From Platerodrilus igneus (lineage: Eukaryota; Arthropoda; Insecta; Coleoptera; Lycidae), in contig JARFIW010001324.1 in assembly GCA_036346225.1 (NCBI GenBank), positions 1-64,000 on the forward strand: a DNA stretch of 64,000 nucleotides, in the 5' to 3' direction. Positions 45,770 to 57,882 of this stretch are shown in pieces. Below the pieces are notes generated by a model that worked only from the letters and a program-made list of their open reading frames with translations, was not told where the DNA came from and did no database searches. Numbering within the stretch: the first letter of the stretch is position 1; each line of letters begins with the position of its first letter. The position numbers and the translations under genes are program-made.

Positions 45770-47080
45770 CTATCCGCGTCTCTTTTTTTTTAGTATAGTT
45801 ACTATTATGTTACGTTTGAAATCTTTGGGTATCTCGCCTGTCTCGTAGATATAGCTTACAAGTCGGAAGAACCGTTCGTTTACTTCTTGTCCAGCTGCTT
45901 TAAGAGTTTCTGCTTGTACCATATCTATACCCGGCGCTTTACCATTTTTCGGACCCTTTAATGCTAATTCAAACTCATCTCCAAGTATAGGACATCCTAG
46001 GTCATCATTTTCAATGTCTAATTCCGGTTCTGATACTGTTAGTTCTTCTTCTGCATATAAATTCTTTATATATTCCTGCCATCTAGCTACTTTCTCTACA
46101 TTTTCTATATTGATGTTTCCTCCCGTGTCCCTTATATTTTTGCTATATGGTTTTAGATCTCTAAAATTCATTCTAGTTAATTTGTATGCTTCGTCTGTCT
46201 TTTCTATTTCCATCTTAGTCTGTTCCTCTTTGCACTTTTCATCAATCCATTGTTCTTTAGCTTTCCTGCATTTGCGAATAATTTGCCATTTTATGGCTTT
46301 GTATCTCTGTTTTCCCGTTTCGTCTGATCTATTTTTGTATTTTCGTCTTTCTTCTATTAAATTCAGGATATCCTTTGTTATCCATGGATTCCTATTTTCT
46401 TTTTGTGCATACCCCAGAATATCTCTGGCCGTCATGTCTAAGCTGGATTTAATGTTATTCCATTTTGTTTCTACTTCCTTATTATCAGAAATTTCCCCGA
46501 TGTCTTTCAGCAATTTATTTGACTTTTTTTCAAATCTTTCGTTGATATCTTTATCTTTTAGCTTCTCAAAGTCAAAGTGCCTTTTTCCGTTCCAATTTTT
46601 CAGATTTTTAAATTTAAGTGCGGCCTTCATAATTACGATGTTGTGGTCAGTGTCTCTATCTGCTTCTGTGTAACTTCTACAGTCTTTTACTTGATTTCTA
46701 AACCGTTGTCTAACAAGAATGTAATCTATTTGATATCTTCCTACATCTCCTGGCATCTTCCACGTGTATCGTCTTCTAGCATGATGTTGAAATAATATAT
46801 TTGTTATGGTTAAGTTGTTCTTGTCGCAAAATTTTACCAGCCTATTTCCTCTGTCATTTCTCGTGCCTACAAATAAACCTACTATCGCTCCTTCCCTACC
46901 TTCACCTACCACTGCATTAAAATCCCCCGTAATTATTAAATTTTTATGTCCTTTTACGTATCTTAGTATGTCTTCGATATCTTTGTAGATCGCTTCTACC
47001 TCTTCCTCACTGTAGCTAGAGGTGGGCATGGATACTTGTATTATTACTGTATTTACTGGTTTAGATTCAAATCTAACCAT
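45770..47080 (-). pseudogene. LINE endonuclease and RT N-terminus (RTE type)
   Basis: A 436-codon open frame. The AP-endonuclease-like domain has LIITGDFNAVVG, YQIDYILVRQRF and DTDHNIVIM (catalytic Asp-His). A basic linker (NPWITKDILNLIEERRKYKN) and the start of RT (GPKNGKAPGIDMVQAE, IPKDFKRNIIVTILKKK) follow. The endonuclease N-terminus continues above 47,080 in other frames up to ~47,280. The intact frame is the best preserved part of the LINE. Confidence 0.85.
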
Positions 47081-47299
47081 GAGTACTCTTTCGTTCTTTT
47101 GTAAGTAGTTTTCTACACGTCATCCTATCTTTGTTCGCATAACTATCCTCACACCCCAATTTCCTTCCTCTGATTCTGTATGCATTACCCTAAAGTCTCC
47201 ACTCCAAGAATCCCCCGCCTCTGGCCAGCGGACTACGCTGATTCCTACTATGTCTAGTGCTTACCTATCCATTTCGAGTTTCAGGTTCTCTAGTTTACC

Positions 47300-47690
47300 T
47301 ACTTGTTTCATACTTCAGACATTCCACCCTCCGACTCGCAGAATGTTCACGAATTTTTTGTATACTTACGGATCACATCCCAAGAAGTAGTCCCATTCCG
47401 GAGATTTGAATGGGGGACTAATTTACTTCCGGAATTTTTTACACCAGAGGATGCCATCATTATTCATATCAATTTGAGTACGCTGTGTACTTGGGAGATA
47501 ATGTGGTGGTTTCCCGTTGCCTTCCACATGGCAGTTGTGTCTTAGAATGCCATACCGACCCCAATGGTCTCTGCCACTCTAAGTACCGAGAAAGCTGCTG
47601 CCCTTTTTTGGGGACCTGTCTTAGTCGGGTTCCTTACTAAAGACCCCACTAATTTGGTTAAATCTATAGTTCGGCTCTCTAGCTCATTGA
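47300..47690 (-). other. LINE 5' leader
   Basis: Holds AGTCCCATTCCGGAGATTTG and ACACCAGAGGATGCCATCAT on the plus strand. This kind of sequence commonly accompanies RTE-type LINEs. No frame of interest. Confidence 0.4.
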
Positions 47691-49050
47691 AACGCGCAAG
47701 CTTTTACCTGTTCTAGTATTTTAAAACGTCGTCAAAGTGCAGGTCCGCTCAGAGTGGATCTATCAAGCAAGGAGTGCTAATGTGGGGGTATAAAGTAGTT
47801 ATACCTGATAAATTGCGGTATTATGTTTTAAATGAGTTACACAACAACCATCTAGGTATAATTAAAATGAAGTCCGGGGCAGAATCCTATGTTTGGTGGC
47901 CAAACATTGACCAGGATATTGAGAATATGGCTAATAATTGTTCAGCATGTTTACTGGAATGTGCACACCCAGCAAAAGTGTATTGCACCATTGGCACTAT
48001 CCTAGTAAGCTCTGGAAGCGACTTCACCTAGATTACCTAGGCCCTTTTAAAGGCAAAATGTATTTAATCATAGTTGATGCGCACCGAAATGGTTAGAAGT
48101 TTTCGAGACTAGTTCAACTTCGGCAAAGCAAGTCATTTTACATTTAAGAGAGCTTTTTGCTCGGTTTGGTTTACCTGTTTCGGTTCACTCTGATAACCGG
48201 CCTCCATTTAATTCTATTGGATTGAACACATTTTTAAATAACAGTGGCATCAGGCATACTACATCTGCGCCATACCACCCTAAATCTAACGGGCCGGCTG
48301 AGAATTCAGTAATATATGTCGAAGCAAAGCTAAGATGTGCTTTTAGAAATAATGTTGACGTATTCGTTGCATTAAGTCGAATCGTGTTTGATTACAGAAA
48401 TTCTGTACATTCAACTACTAATGAAACACCTGCAAAACTAATGTTTAATAGGCCTTTACAAACCAGATTAGATTTGTTGAGGCCAGATATATCTAGTTTT
48501 GTAGAAAATAAACAGCTATCCCAGAAACAATATGCGGGTGGTAGTAAAACTCGACAATTATATCCTAATCAGTCGGTAATCATCCGAGACTACCTATCTA
48601 CTAATAGATGGATTGCGGGATCGGTAGTGAAACAGAGTAGCTCTACAATGTATATAGTAAGATTGAAATCAGGTGTCGAGTGGAAACGACACATTGATCA
48701 GCTAATAGGAGTGGAGATTGAGCCCACTGCTACATCAAGTCAGAACACAGTGGAACCGATAATCACGGTGGTGAAGAAGCATTTAGTTGGCTCCTCCTCC
48801 CCTTTGCCTACTGCTGATAATGTTTCTAATTCACTTGATAACCGAAAATCCATTCCCTTGGAATTCAATAACAACCCGACTGATCAAACCACTGCCGATA
48901 AGATAAACATTAGTCCTCCACCTCTTAAGTGTTTTCCAGAGAGGGTGAGGCTGGTTGGTGGGATCGCGCACCTCAGACAGTCAGTCGCGTTAAGCATGTT
49001 GTGGAACAGTAAATATATGTTAAGTTCTCCATATCCCTTACTCGTAACTT
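47690..49050 (+). pseudogene. Outer Gypsy integrase and C-terminal tail
   Basis: Zinc domain HNNHLGIIKM...NNCSACL at 47,840-47,960. Then, across two frame changes, LDYLGPFKGKMYLIIVDAH, VSVHSDN (second Asp) and a 276-codon open frame from 48,222 with HTTSAPYHPKSNGPAENSV (Glu). The tail reads to RVRLVGGIAHLRQSVA and enters the 3' LTR at 48,997. Catalytic residues can be seen, but the domain is split by at least two indels. Confidence 0.8.
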
Positions 49051-49317
49051 AAAAAATTTGTTAGCTGCTGTTTTTTAGCATTCCCTTTGTAAAAAATGTA
49101 ATCTCTAACTCGTAGAGTGCCAAAGTCGACTATTTGCTTTGGAGGAACGTATTTCAATCTTCTTCGTAGCTAACTATATGTCGTTCAAAAGCTTATTATC
49201 GATGGTACTTCAAGTTAAAGTTCGCCTCAGATTGAAGGTATGATAAAATCGTGTTCTACCTTATCTAGAAATGGCCTATCCTGATGACCATCTTTGTCTT
49301 TCTAGATTATACACTTT
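48997..49317 (+). repeat. Candidate outer 3' LTR; uninterrupted copy of the sequence hit by the fold-back element
   Basis: From TGTTGTGGAACAG to GATTATAC. It matches 53,745-53,879 joined to 60,063-60,238. The continuous TTTGGAGGAAC...TCTTCTTCGTAGC at 49,136-49,175 is the pre-insertion form of the fold-back target. The 3' limit as an LTR is uncertain. Confidence 0.6.
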
Positions 49318-49319
49318 GT

Positions 49320-50862
49320 TACGTTTCGTGTTTGTTTTCGAACCGATTCTGCATTCCTTAGAATAAACTGCAACGCCCCCTAACTTATTTATGGTCATTT
49401 ATTTACTCTGCAACCATTCCGACCACTTTTAAAAATTAAATAATCCTGTTAGTTAGTTTGCCTCCACCTTGTATGATTCTACGCAGCTATTTATTATTGA
49501 TGACAGTTTCTTTTAATTCTTGCAGTTATAACACGTAGATATGTTCATCTGCTACAAAATAAATTTATAACTCACTCTTAATGTTGCTCCACTCAAATAT
49601 GCAATGGTTTTGTGTTTTATCCTGCAAATGTTTCTTAACCCAATACATTTTTTTGTTTCTTAATTTACGTCCTGCGCGTATTAGTATGTATCCGATTTGT
49701 GTCGAGTGACTAACAGGAATTTTATTCTAGATTTTTTTGTTCTTGGCTTAAATGTCTGTCCGCATTCCATTGAGTTATGTTATACCTTTCTTTTTAGTGA
49801 TTCTTTTTGCCTACTGCTTTAGTCAGTTCCGTTGCTTTGATGGAGTGTTCTTTAGAGTGTTGTGCTGCCTATCTGGATAGGATAGGGTAAATGGACCTTT
49901 ATCACGGGCTACTTGACTAGTTGGAGGAGAAAGCGATATGGTACCGGCTATAAGCCAGCCATTTATCACTGAACCTGTGGTTAACGTCTTCTAGAGATAA
50001 CATTTGAATTAGTCATATTGTAGTTTGAATTCAAAATAAGCTGCCTTGATATACAGTTTTTGTACCGAGCAGAATTTAAAAAATTAATTTACTATTTTCA
50101 TCGTGTATAACTACCATACGTTACGGTCTACGTCGATTATACTTCTTATCAGACGGATTATTAATCATGAATGGCCAGGTGTAGGATACCTACAGGACAC
50201 ATTATTATTTTAGTTTAAACTGCAATAATGAATAGCAGCTTAGAATTTTCCTACAGATAAAACATTTTCCGGTTTGCGTATTTGTACAAATTAATTTTCT
50301 AAGTGATTATTCAATATTCTGGCAATTACTTACCTTAAAGAATTTCACTTTTGCGGTTCAAAATTCAAGTATCTAGAAAATTGAGTTTATATTACGATTA
50401 AAGCGAACAACCTGATATTGTTCCTTTGTTAAACGTACATATGTTACGTGTAATTTTTAAGTGTATTTAAAGTTTTAAGATTGTCATTTTGCCTTTATCT
50501 AAGCATCCGTATCATTATTTTTTTGTTAGTGTTTAGGGATTATTTATAGTGACTTAGTACCACCATGTTTATCATTTGAGTTGGTTAAATAAAGTGCGTT
50601 ATTGCTACTACTATAATATACTGTGTTATTATTTTATTTTATGTATTATTAAACAGACTAGTAAGCTGTACTTAACTGTTGACTAACCTTGTTACGTTTT
50701 AATTGTGCTTTTAAAATTTCCCTGGTTGATTCAATACCCTCTCGAATAAATTCCGTTGCTACTGTTAAATCTTTCAACATAATTAATAATAAATACGCTC
50801 TCTAAAAATTCTTCAACTTAAATCTAGTTACTTTGAAACGATAAGTTTATGCTACAATTAAA
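49320..50862. other. Unassigned non-coding interval
   Basis: AT-rich, no convincing frame or repeat found. Confidence 0.4.
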
Positions 50863-50864
50863 TA

Positions 50865-52210
50865 CAGGGTTATTACAAATGAAATATACAGTTTGGATAG
50901 GTTATAGAAAGTTTATTTTTGAAAAGTTAAGATTATTACTTATATGATTATAAAGAAGAAATGATTAAGTGTTTATTTAAAATTTTTACAAATGTTCAAT
51001 GTGTGCACCTTTGGTAACACGACAGATATCAACACGGTAGTCGAATTCTTGCCACACGCTATTAAGCATGTAACAACGGTCAACTGTAGCAAGAGCATTT
51101 GTGATACGTTGTTTAAGTTCGTCGATATCAACAGGAAGCGGTGGTATGAAAACTTTGTATTTTACATAACCCCATAAGAAATAGTCGCAGGGCGTTAAAT
51201 CTGGACTACGAGGTGGCCACGGCTTAAGCACAAGGTTTTCCTCACTTGCACGGCCGATCCATCGTCTAGGAAGATGTTCATCCAGATATTTTCTGACCTG
51301 TAAGTGCCAGTGAGGCGGAGCTCCATCTTGTACAAAAACGATGTTATCACTATCTTCCTGTAGTTAAGGCATTAACCATTCGTGTAACATGTCCAGATAA
51401 ATTACTCCAGTTATTAACACTTCGTGAAAGAAGAACGGCCCGTAAACCTTTTCACGAGATAAAGCGCAAAACACGTTAACTTTAGGGGAATCGCGTATAT
51501 GTTGTAAAGTCGCTCTTGGGTTTCTGTGCCCCATATCCTTACATTATGTCTATTAACTTTTCCACTAATGTGAAAGGTACATTCGTCACTGAAAATTAGG
51601 CGATTAAAGAATGTGTCATCATTTTCGAGGCATTGTTGCATCTCCAGACAAAAATTGTTACGTACGACTTTATCACCGGCATTTAAACTTTGTACTAACT
51701 GCAATTTTTACGGTTTCATTTTCAAACGTTTCCGCAGAATTTCCACACAGTAGGTTGAGGAATTTGCAATTCTAAACTTGCTGATGTAGTCGATTGTCTT
51801 GGACTTCGTAAATAAACATCACGAACACTATCGATTTGTTCTTTTGTAACAGGAGGTCTTCCAGTACTCTTTCTTTTACACAGACATCCACTATTTTCGA
51901 AACGTTTATATCAGTCATAGATTGATTGCCTTGTTGGTGGTGCTTTACCGTATTTTGTTCTGAAATGACGCTGCACAACAGTAACAGACTTTGTTTTGGC
52001 TAATTCAAGAACACAATAAGCTTTCTCCACTTTAGTAGCGGCCATTTTGCTAGACTGGTCGTTGTTTTAACAGCAGTACCAACCTAACAGTTGTACCAAC
52101 ATAAACTTTAAGAAATTCCCTATAAACCTATCTCGCTTACTATATTCAAATACACCAGTCTGATTTTTTAAAGGCTACCCAAACTGTCTATTTCATTTGT
52201 AATAACCCTG
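50865..52210 (-). mobile_element. Tc1/mariner-superfamily element (DUF4817-type transposase)
   Basis: Terminal inverted repeats CAGGGTTATTACAAATGAAA at 50,865 and its complement ending at 52,210 continue for at least 33 bases with one mismatch (ACAGTTTGG shared). TA flanks both ends (50,863-50,864 and 52,211-52,212), the target duplication of this superfamily. 1,346 bp, one gene on the minus strand. Confidence 0.93.
50986..52045 (-). pseudogene. Mariner-like transposase (DUF4817 family), broken
   Basis: Starts MAATKVEKAYCVLELAKTK at 52,045, followed by VVQRHFRTKYGKAPP (helix-turn-helix domain) and a stop in place of Trp at ~51,916. Then VTKEQIDSVR, RLIFSDECTFHISGKVNRH (first Asp), FVQDGAPPHWHLQV (second Asp at 51,325-51,327) and WPPRSPDLTPCDYFLWG (Asp at 51,184-51,186), ending GAHIEHL at 50,986. 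Also a TAA near 51,368 and frameshifts near 51,430 and 51,740. The catalytic acids survive but the protein cannot be made. The second Asp and the Asp of PCD are 47 codons apart. Confidence 0.9.
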
Positions 52211-52212
52211 TA

Positions 52213-53735
52213 GTTTATATCCTGTTTTAGGTATCCGTTAGTTTGTTAAACCTTCCGATAACGTGTAATTGCTTCTCTTGTGTTTCCCATTTAAAGACTT
52301 GTCGAGATGATAGATCCTACTATTATTTGATAGCGTGTTTTCCTTTGTAGTCAATCGCAGCTTTGATAAACGAGGGTTTGCAGTTCGAATTCGTGTCATT
52401 GGAACGAATGTTGAATTTGATTCTGCAGCTTGTGCATCGAAATTTTTTCTACATTATTCCTCACCGTATTTCAAAGGCAATGTACGTTTGTTTTTTTTTT
52501 GTTCGACAACTAGGAGGGGTTTTGCGTGTATTGGTGAGTTTCCTTGCGTTACCCCTTCTAATGAGGTTCTCTTTTTAGCTTTTTCAGCTGGAGGCCAAAT
52601 GGGTTCTTTCTTTGTGTAGACCCACCTGTTAGTTGCCGTGGACCAGCTGCTTTTGTCTGTGGATTGCTGCTTTAGTTACGATGGTAGGATGAATAGATCC
52701 TGCTGAATTACCCCCGACGGGCACCTACAAGTATGCAACTTGTTTTCTTTTGTGCGTGTCAATGGCATATTCCGTATTAGCGTTTGGTGTAGTTACCTAA
52801 CAAAAAACGTGACATTGCAGAACTATTGTTTGTTGCTGCTAATCGATATTATCGCTTTACAGGTGATTTACCATTGTTAAAAATGTTGGACAGACACATG
52901 CTTATTCTTTTATACTGATTGGTTTATTTAAAAGATGTCTGACAAAAACTCTCACACGTTAATTCTTTCCTACTAATTAGTTATTTTACAACAAGTATTA
53001 GGAGTAATTTTAAAAACGCTTGACCAAAGCTTACACAGGTTTATTTACCACTGATTAATTTTATTTTGTGTGAAATACGAGCTGCGCACTTTGTATCTAA
53101 CTTCCTAAATTGTCCAAACAATATAATTGTTTGTTGTGAAATAACAACACTTAATCTATTGCTTTCGCTTATTTGTACAGAATCCTTTATTTATTTTTAT
53201 GTGTTAATAGATAATCGTGGGCGATGAACTTTATTTTTTTTGTTTTCTTCTTGGTATTTAGGCGAATCCCCCCCTTTACGCGTTTGATATTTAGCCTGGT
53301 ATTTACTTTTCTTCCGGCTACGTCTAGGTACATAGCAACCTATATGTTTTTTTTATTTCAGCAAGGTTGAGTTCTTAACTACCCTTATGTCTACTTCAAT
53401 CTTCCGCTGAACTAGCATGCCTTTTGCTTATCTCGTTATTTTTTTGTTATTTGTTTCTTTTTCATTTTTGTTATTTTGGTTTTGTTTTTTCTTTCCATTT
53501 TCTTCTTTTATTCTGACTCTCTTGAATCGCACGGAAACAATAAAAGCACAAAAAGTAGATTATTTCTCATGAAACAGCCATGATAATCTACTTAACTATA
53601 CACATTACCTAATACTACTATCTTATATATTAAGCTTGGCAAACTGAAATGCTACAACACTTTAAAAGAATTTAGGATAGGGATCCAAAATTTGAATGAA
53701 GTAAAAGATAACTACATGTTGAAATTCCACCAGTG
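52213..53735. other. Unassigned non-coding interval
   Basis: A 94-codon plus-strand frame (52,335-52,619) has no recognisable motif. T-rich runs near 53,440-53,510. No other features found. Confidence 0.35.
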
Positions 53736-53744
53736 GAGCAGTCA

Positions 53745-53879
53745 ACATATGTTAAGCTCTCCATTTCCTTACTCGTAACATAAAAAATTTGTTACCTGTT
53801 AGTTTTTAGCATTCTCTTGGTTGAAGATGTAATCTCTAAGTCGTAGAGTGCAAAAGTCGACTGTTTGCTTTGGAGGAAC
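53745..53879 (+). repeat. Left part of the interrupted ~310-bp LTR-like copy
   Basis: Matches 49,005-49,150. It stops at AGGAAC (53,874-53,879), where the fold-back element begins; the remainder is at 60,063-60,238. Confidence 0.75.
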
Positions 53880-53899
53880 AGCAGGAGGAGGACAGGCAT

Positions 53900-54160
53900 C
53901 CTGCCGCCTCATTTCCACCCGAATCCCTCATTTATACACACATTTACATGTAAATTCCCATAAGGTGGAAATGAGGAGGTGGGCCCTCATTTCCACCCGA
54001 ATCCCTCATTTCCACACACATTTACATGTAAATTCCCATAAGGTGGAAATGAGGAGGTGAACCCTCATTTCCACCCGAATCCCTCATTTCCACACACATA
54101 TACATGTAAATTCTCATAAGGTGGAAATGAGGATCTGGGACTCTGCCTTGCTCTCCGCCT
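53900..54160. repeat. 78-bp palindromic terminal minisatellite, left arm
   Basis: CCTCATTTCCACC begins units at 53,907, 53,985 and 54,063, an exact 78-base spacing. Each unit is an imperfect palindrome centred on TTACATGTAAA with CCTCATTTCCACC and GGTGGAAATGAGG at its sides. Confidence 0.9.
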
Positions 54161-54224
54161 TGCTCGGACACCCCCAACCATTTTGATTACGTCACACCCG
54201 CATTCTTTCCACCAGCGAGATAAA

Positions 54225-55350
54225 TCTTTCTCCACATTTCCACCCACGAGATAATTCTATATTGTTTGGTAACAATTAATATTAGAATTTTTTCAGCTAC
54301 CCAAATCTCTAGGAATTTTTTAGATAGCATCATCCCCCAGAAAGCTACCCTCATTTTAAGATTTTTTACAGGTAGCGATTTCTGACCGTTCTTATACAAA
54401 TTTTTAACCATGCAATACACCAAATTAGTCTAGAATTTTACGCTGAATTTGAATCTGCAAACACATTTAAAATCCGACCACCCATTACAAAGTTGCACTT
54501 TTAAACTCCTAAACCTCTAAATTTTACGCTTTGCTCTATAGCCTAATAAATAGTTTTCTTCGACTAGCTATTGCATCTTTCTAGATAAACCTATTTTGTA
54601 TGATATCAATTAATATTATAGTTTTTTCAGCTACCCGAATCTCTAGGAACTTCTTAGATTGCATCATCCCCCAGAGAGCTACTCTAATTTTAAGAGTTTT
54701 TACCAGTAGCGATTTTATGGGCGTCCTTATAAATTTTTTAGACATGCAATACATCAAATTAGTCTAGAATTTTACGCAGAATTTGAATCTGCAAACATAT
54801 TTGCAATAGGACCACCCCCTGCAAAGTTACACTTTTAAAGTCCTAAACCTCTAAAGTTTGCTCTGTGCTCTATAACCTGACAAATAGTTTTCTTCGACTT
54901 GCCATTGCATCTTTCGAGATAAACCTATCTTGTTTAGTATCAATTAATATTATAATTTTCTCAGCTACCCGAATCTCTAGGTATTTTTTTAATTGCATCA
55001 TCCCCCAGAGAGCTACCCCAATTTTAAGATTTTTTACCGGTAGCGATTTTAACCGTTCTTATAAATTTTTTTAGCCATGCGATATATCAAATTAGTCTAG
55101 AATTTTACGCCCAATACAAATATGCAAACAGATTTAAAATAGGACCAACCCTTACAAAGTTACACATATATCCTCTGCGAGATAAACCTTTCTCCACATT
55201 TCCACCCACGAGATAAATCTATATTGTTTGGAACAATGAATATTAGATTTTTCTCTGCTACCCGAATCTCTAGAAATTTTTTAGATAGCATCATCCCCCA
55301 GGGAGCTACCCCAATTTTAAGATTTTTTTTATCAATGTCGATTTCTAATC
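54225..55350 (-). repeat. Tandem ~300-bp repeats, left arm
   Basis: Reverse-strand copies of the repeat described at 1,074-2,180. AGCTACCC-ATTTTAAGA recurs near 54,350, 54,680, 55,015 and 55,310. Confidence 0.85.
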
Positions 55351-55559
55351 ATCCATCCTTTTTAATATCTAGAATCCTTTAACCAAACACTTAGCGGTAT
55401 TAACACAAAGAAATTAAGCACGCAAAAATTTAATAATTTATTTTATCCGATTTACAGTTTAATAAACTAATTGAATACAATATTTACAAAGTATAACGTC
55501 AGTTTAACGTCATCATCATCCCGAATTACATGTGAAAGCGGTGTATAATAACTTTTACT

Positions 55560-55805
55560 AATACAATTTAAATTTTGTAACCACAATTATAAATACATAT
55601 TCAGAATATTTTATTCTTAACCTAGGCCTACCTCTTCCTCGGTTCGGACACTCCATCGTCGACACTAGCGTTCTTTATGCCATAGCTACCCATACGGCTG
55701 TTAAACGCTATGCTAACCATTTATACACTATGTTCGCCAGTAGCGGTTTTTTCAGGTATAGGAAGCACCGCAAAAGTTGCATTTAAAAACGATTGCAGGT
55801 ACCAT
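55560..55805 (-). pseudogene. Replicase N-terminus remnant, left arm
   Basis: From an ATG at 55,805 (MVPA...) one partial zinc finger is followed by a deletion that joins it to the later domain (MASY-like region). The same deletion is present in the right arm but not in the 1-2,342 copy. It points outward, away from the centre. Confidence 0.55.
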
Positions 55806-55976
55806 TTTAGTACAAAACAAAATCCGCACTATAGGACTTTGGTTAAACTTGTAATCGAACTAACTTATAACTAAAGAGTTTACTCTTGCGTAGCTGTTTT
55901 ATGCTCCCTATAGAATGCAAACCGAAGGTTTCCGAAGACAGCCGAACAAAGTTGAGGATTTAGCGGGGGAACTAAA

Positions 55977-55984
55977 TGACGTCA
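55977..55984. promoter_or_regulatory. CRE-type palindrome TGACGTCA, left arm
   Basis: Lies between the outward replicase remnant and the inward 68-codon frame; repeated symmetrically at 57,707-57,714. TGACGTCA is the classic CREB/ATF site. Function here is inferred only. Confidence 0.35.
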
Positions 55985-56031
55985 TCTTTTACCAATCCTT
56001 GCTGCTCGTCCAGTACATTTAGCTCCAATGC

Positions 56032-56238
56032 ATGCGCCCGGTTCGCTTCGTCCATGCTGCGAATGCAGTTAGTAGAAACATTGGAAACGTCTTCCATGTT
56101 ATACGGTTCAACAATCGCATCGCGTGCATATTAAAAATCCAAAAGGGTGGTAGGCACACACATACACAAATTGGTTGCAAGTCGTGTGGTAGAAGATGCA
56201 GTGCTACTATAAACAAAAAACTTAATAAAACACTTTAA
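56032..56238 (+). other. Inward 68-codon open frame, left arm
   Basis: Begins MRPVRFVHAANAVSRNIGNV, has a basic Cys-rich end (GCKSCGRRCSA) and ends NKTL. The right-arm equivalent is 57,450-57,659. The only length difference is inside a CA/TG run. I do not recognise it. It is basic enough for a nucleic-acid-binding peptide, but an antisense frame of similar length is also open. Confidence 0.3.
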
Positions 56239-56780
56239 ACCTGTAATAAGGGAATACCAAACTTGTTGTCTGCAGGATACTTACTAATAAAGCAATTTAA
56301 TTTTAAACTTCTACGTCATATTTTCGGAAATGGCAGGCTTGAATATTATCTTTGGAAAAACTCGAAGATTGCCGAAGACACTCGAAGAGTGTACAAACGC
56401 GGTCACTAAACCAATTAGCATTAATACCGAGTATTCTATGCTTACGTAGGTTGCTCATTTCCTAGAACCAAAACTTCCACATAGCAGTCGGTAGCACGCA
56501 ATGATTTCTAGAACCGGTAAGTACTCGATATCGCCCAAATAGAGATTTAGATGCTCGATATCTGTCAACTTCCGATTCCCTCGTAAAAGGTAGAAAAACT
56601 CGGTCAATCATCCATCTAACTTATACTTGGACCCGCTCCCGTTCTGATAATTTCCAAACATTGTTCAAACGACAATAGTCTAGGAATTTTTAAACCTCCG
56701 AGGAAACTATAAGTCGTGATAAATTACCTGTAAACTAACAATGCGCTGTATAATACACGCATACCCTTTCTCTGCGCTAC

Positions 56781-56892
56781 AAAAAAGTGCGCGATGTGCT
56801 ATACTTTTAAAGAAAGTATAGAATGGTGCTTTGCAGCGGTCCTAGCAGTAAAAAGGGCGACTGACTTTTTCAATCAACTACAAAAATAGCAG
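56781..56892. other. Central spacer of the fold-back element
   Basis: About 112 bases not part of the two arms. Contains a small inverted repeat CTATACTTT-AAAG-AAAGTATAG near 56,799-56,821. Confidence 0.7.
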
Positions 56893-57449
56893 TAGCGCAG
56901 AGAAGGGCTATGCATGTATTATACAGCGCATTGTTAGTTTACGGGTAGCTCAAACGTGTAATTGATCACGATTTATAGTTCCCTCGGAGGTTTCAAAATT
57001 CCTAGACCATTGCCGTTTGAAAAATGTTCGGAAATTATCAGAACGGGAGCGGGTCGAAGTATATGTTAGATGGATGATTGACCAAGTTTTTCTACCTTTT
57101 ACGAGGGAATCGGAAGTTGACAGACATCGAGCATCTAATTCTCAATTTGGGAGATATTGAGTACTTACCCGTTCTAGAAATCATTACGGGCTACCGACTA
57201 CTATGTGGAAGATTTCGTTCTAGGAAATGAGCAACCTACGAAAGCATAGAATACTCGGTATTAATGCTAATTGGTTTAGTGACCGCGTTTGTGCACGCTT
57301 CGAGTGTCTTCGGCAATCTTCGATTGTTTCCAAATATAATATTCAAGCCTGCCATTTCCGAAAATATGACGTAGAAGTTACTTAAAATTAAATTGCTTTA
57401 TTAGTAAGTATCCTGTAGATAACAAGTTTGGTATTCCCTTATTAAAGGT

Positions 57450-57659
57450 TTAAAGTGTTTTATTAAGCTTTTTGTTTATAGAAGCACTGCATCTTCTACC
57501 ACACGACTTGCAACCAATTTGTGTGTGTGTGTGTGTGCTACCACCCTTTTGGATTTTTAATATGCACGCGATGCGATTGTTGATCCGTATAACATGGAAG
57601 ACGTTTCCAATGTTTGTACTGACTGCATTCGCAGCATGGACGAAGCGAACCGGGCGCAT
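57450..57659 (-). other. Inward 69-codon open frame, right arm
   Basis: Mirror copy of 56,032-56,238 with a few residue changes (RINNR for RFNNR, SASINK for SATINK). Preserved as a frame in both arms despite a change in the TG-repeat length that keeps phase. Confidence 0.3.
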
Positions 57660-57706
57660 GCATTGGTGCTACATGTACTGGTCGAGCAGCAAGGATTGGT
57701 AAAAGA

Positions 57707-57714
57707 TGACGTCA
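57707..57714. promoter_or_regulatory. CRE-type palindrome TGACGTCA, right arm
   Basis: Symmetric partner of 55,977-55,984. Confidence 0.35.
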
Positions 57715-57882
57715 TTTAGTTTCCCGCTAAATCCTTAACTTCGTTCGGCTGTCTTCGGAAACCTTCGGTTTGCATTCTATAGGGAGCATAAAGCAGCTAC
57801 GCAAGAGTAAACTCTTTAGTTATAAGTTAGTTCACCTACAATTTAACCAAAGTCCTAAGTGCGGATTTTGTTTTGTACTAAA

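Larger units (their letters stand above)
44045..47690 (-). mobile_element. RTE-type LINE
   Basis: Endonuclease and reverse transcriptase on the minus strand, with a 5' leader near 47,300-47,690 and a 3' UTR at 44,045-44,640 that is present twice. It occupies the place of the outer element's RT thumb and RNase H. Confidence 0.8.
32547..49050 (+). mobile_element. Outer Ty3/Gypsy element (K02A2.6-like), split by two insertions
   Basis: Pieces in order: candidate short 5' LTR (32,603-32,736), primer-binding-like TGACGACGAGGGTT (32,738), gag (32,899), protease (34,010-34,246), [9-kb LTR element], RT (43,273-44,040), [RTE LINE], integrase (47,774-48,99x), 3' LTR start TGTTGTGG at 48,997. RT resumes exactly at the right edge of the inner LTR element with RDWIKALKVE, which normally follows this type of protease, so the pieces belong together. 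RT thumb and RNase H are missing between 44,040 and 47,690. Confidence 0.75.

Noticed and set aside
46014..46673. 219-codon hydrophobic plus-strand frame
   Set aside because: Antisense shadow of the LINE endonuclease frame.
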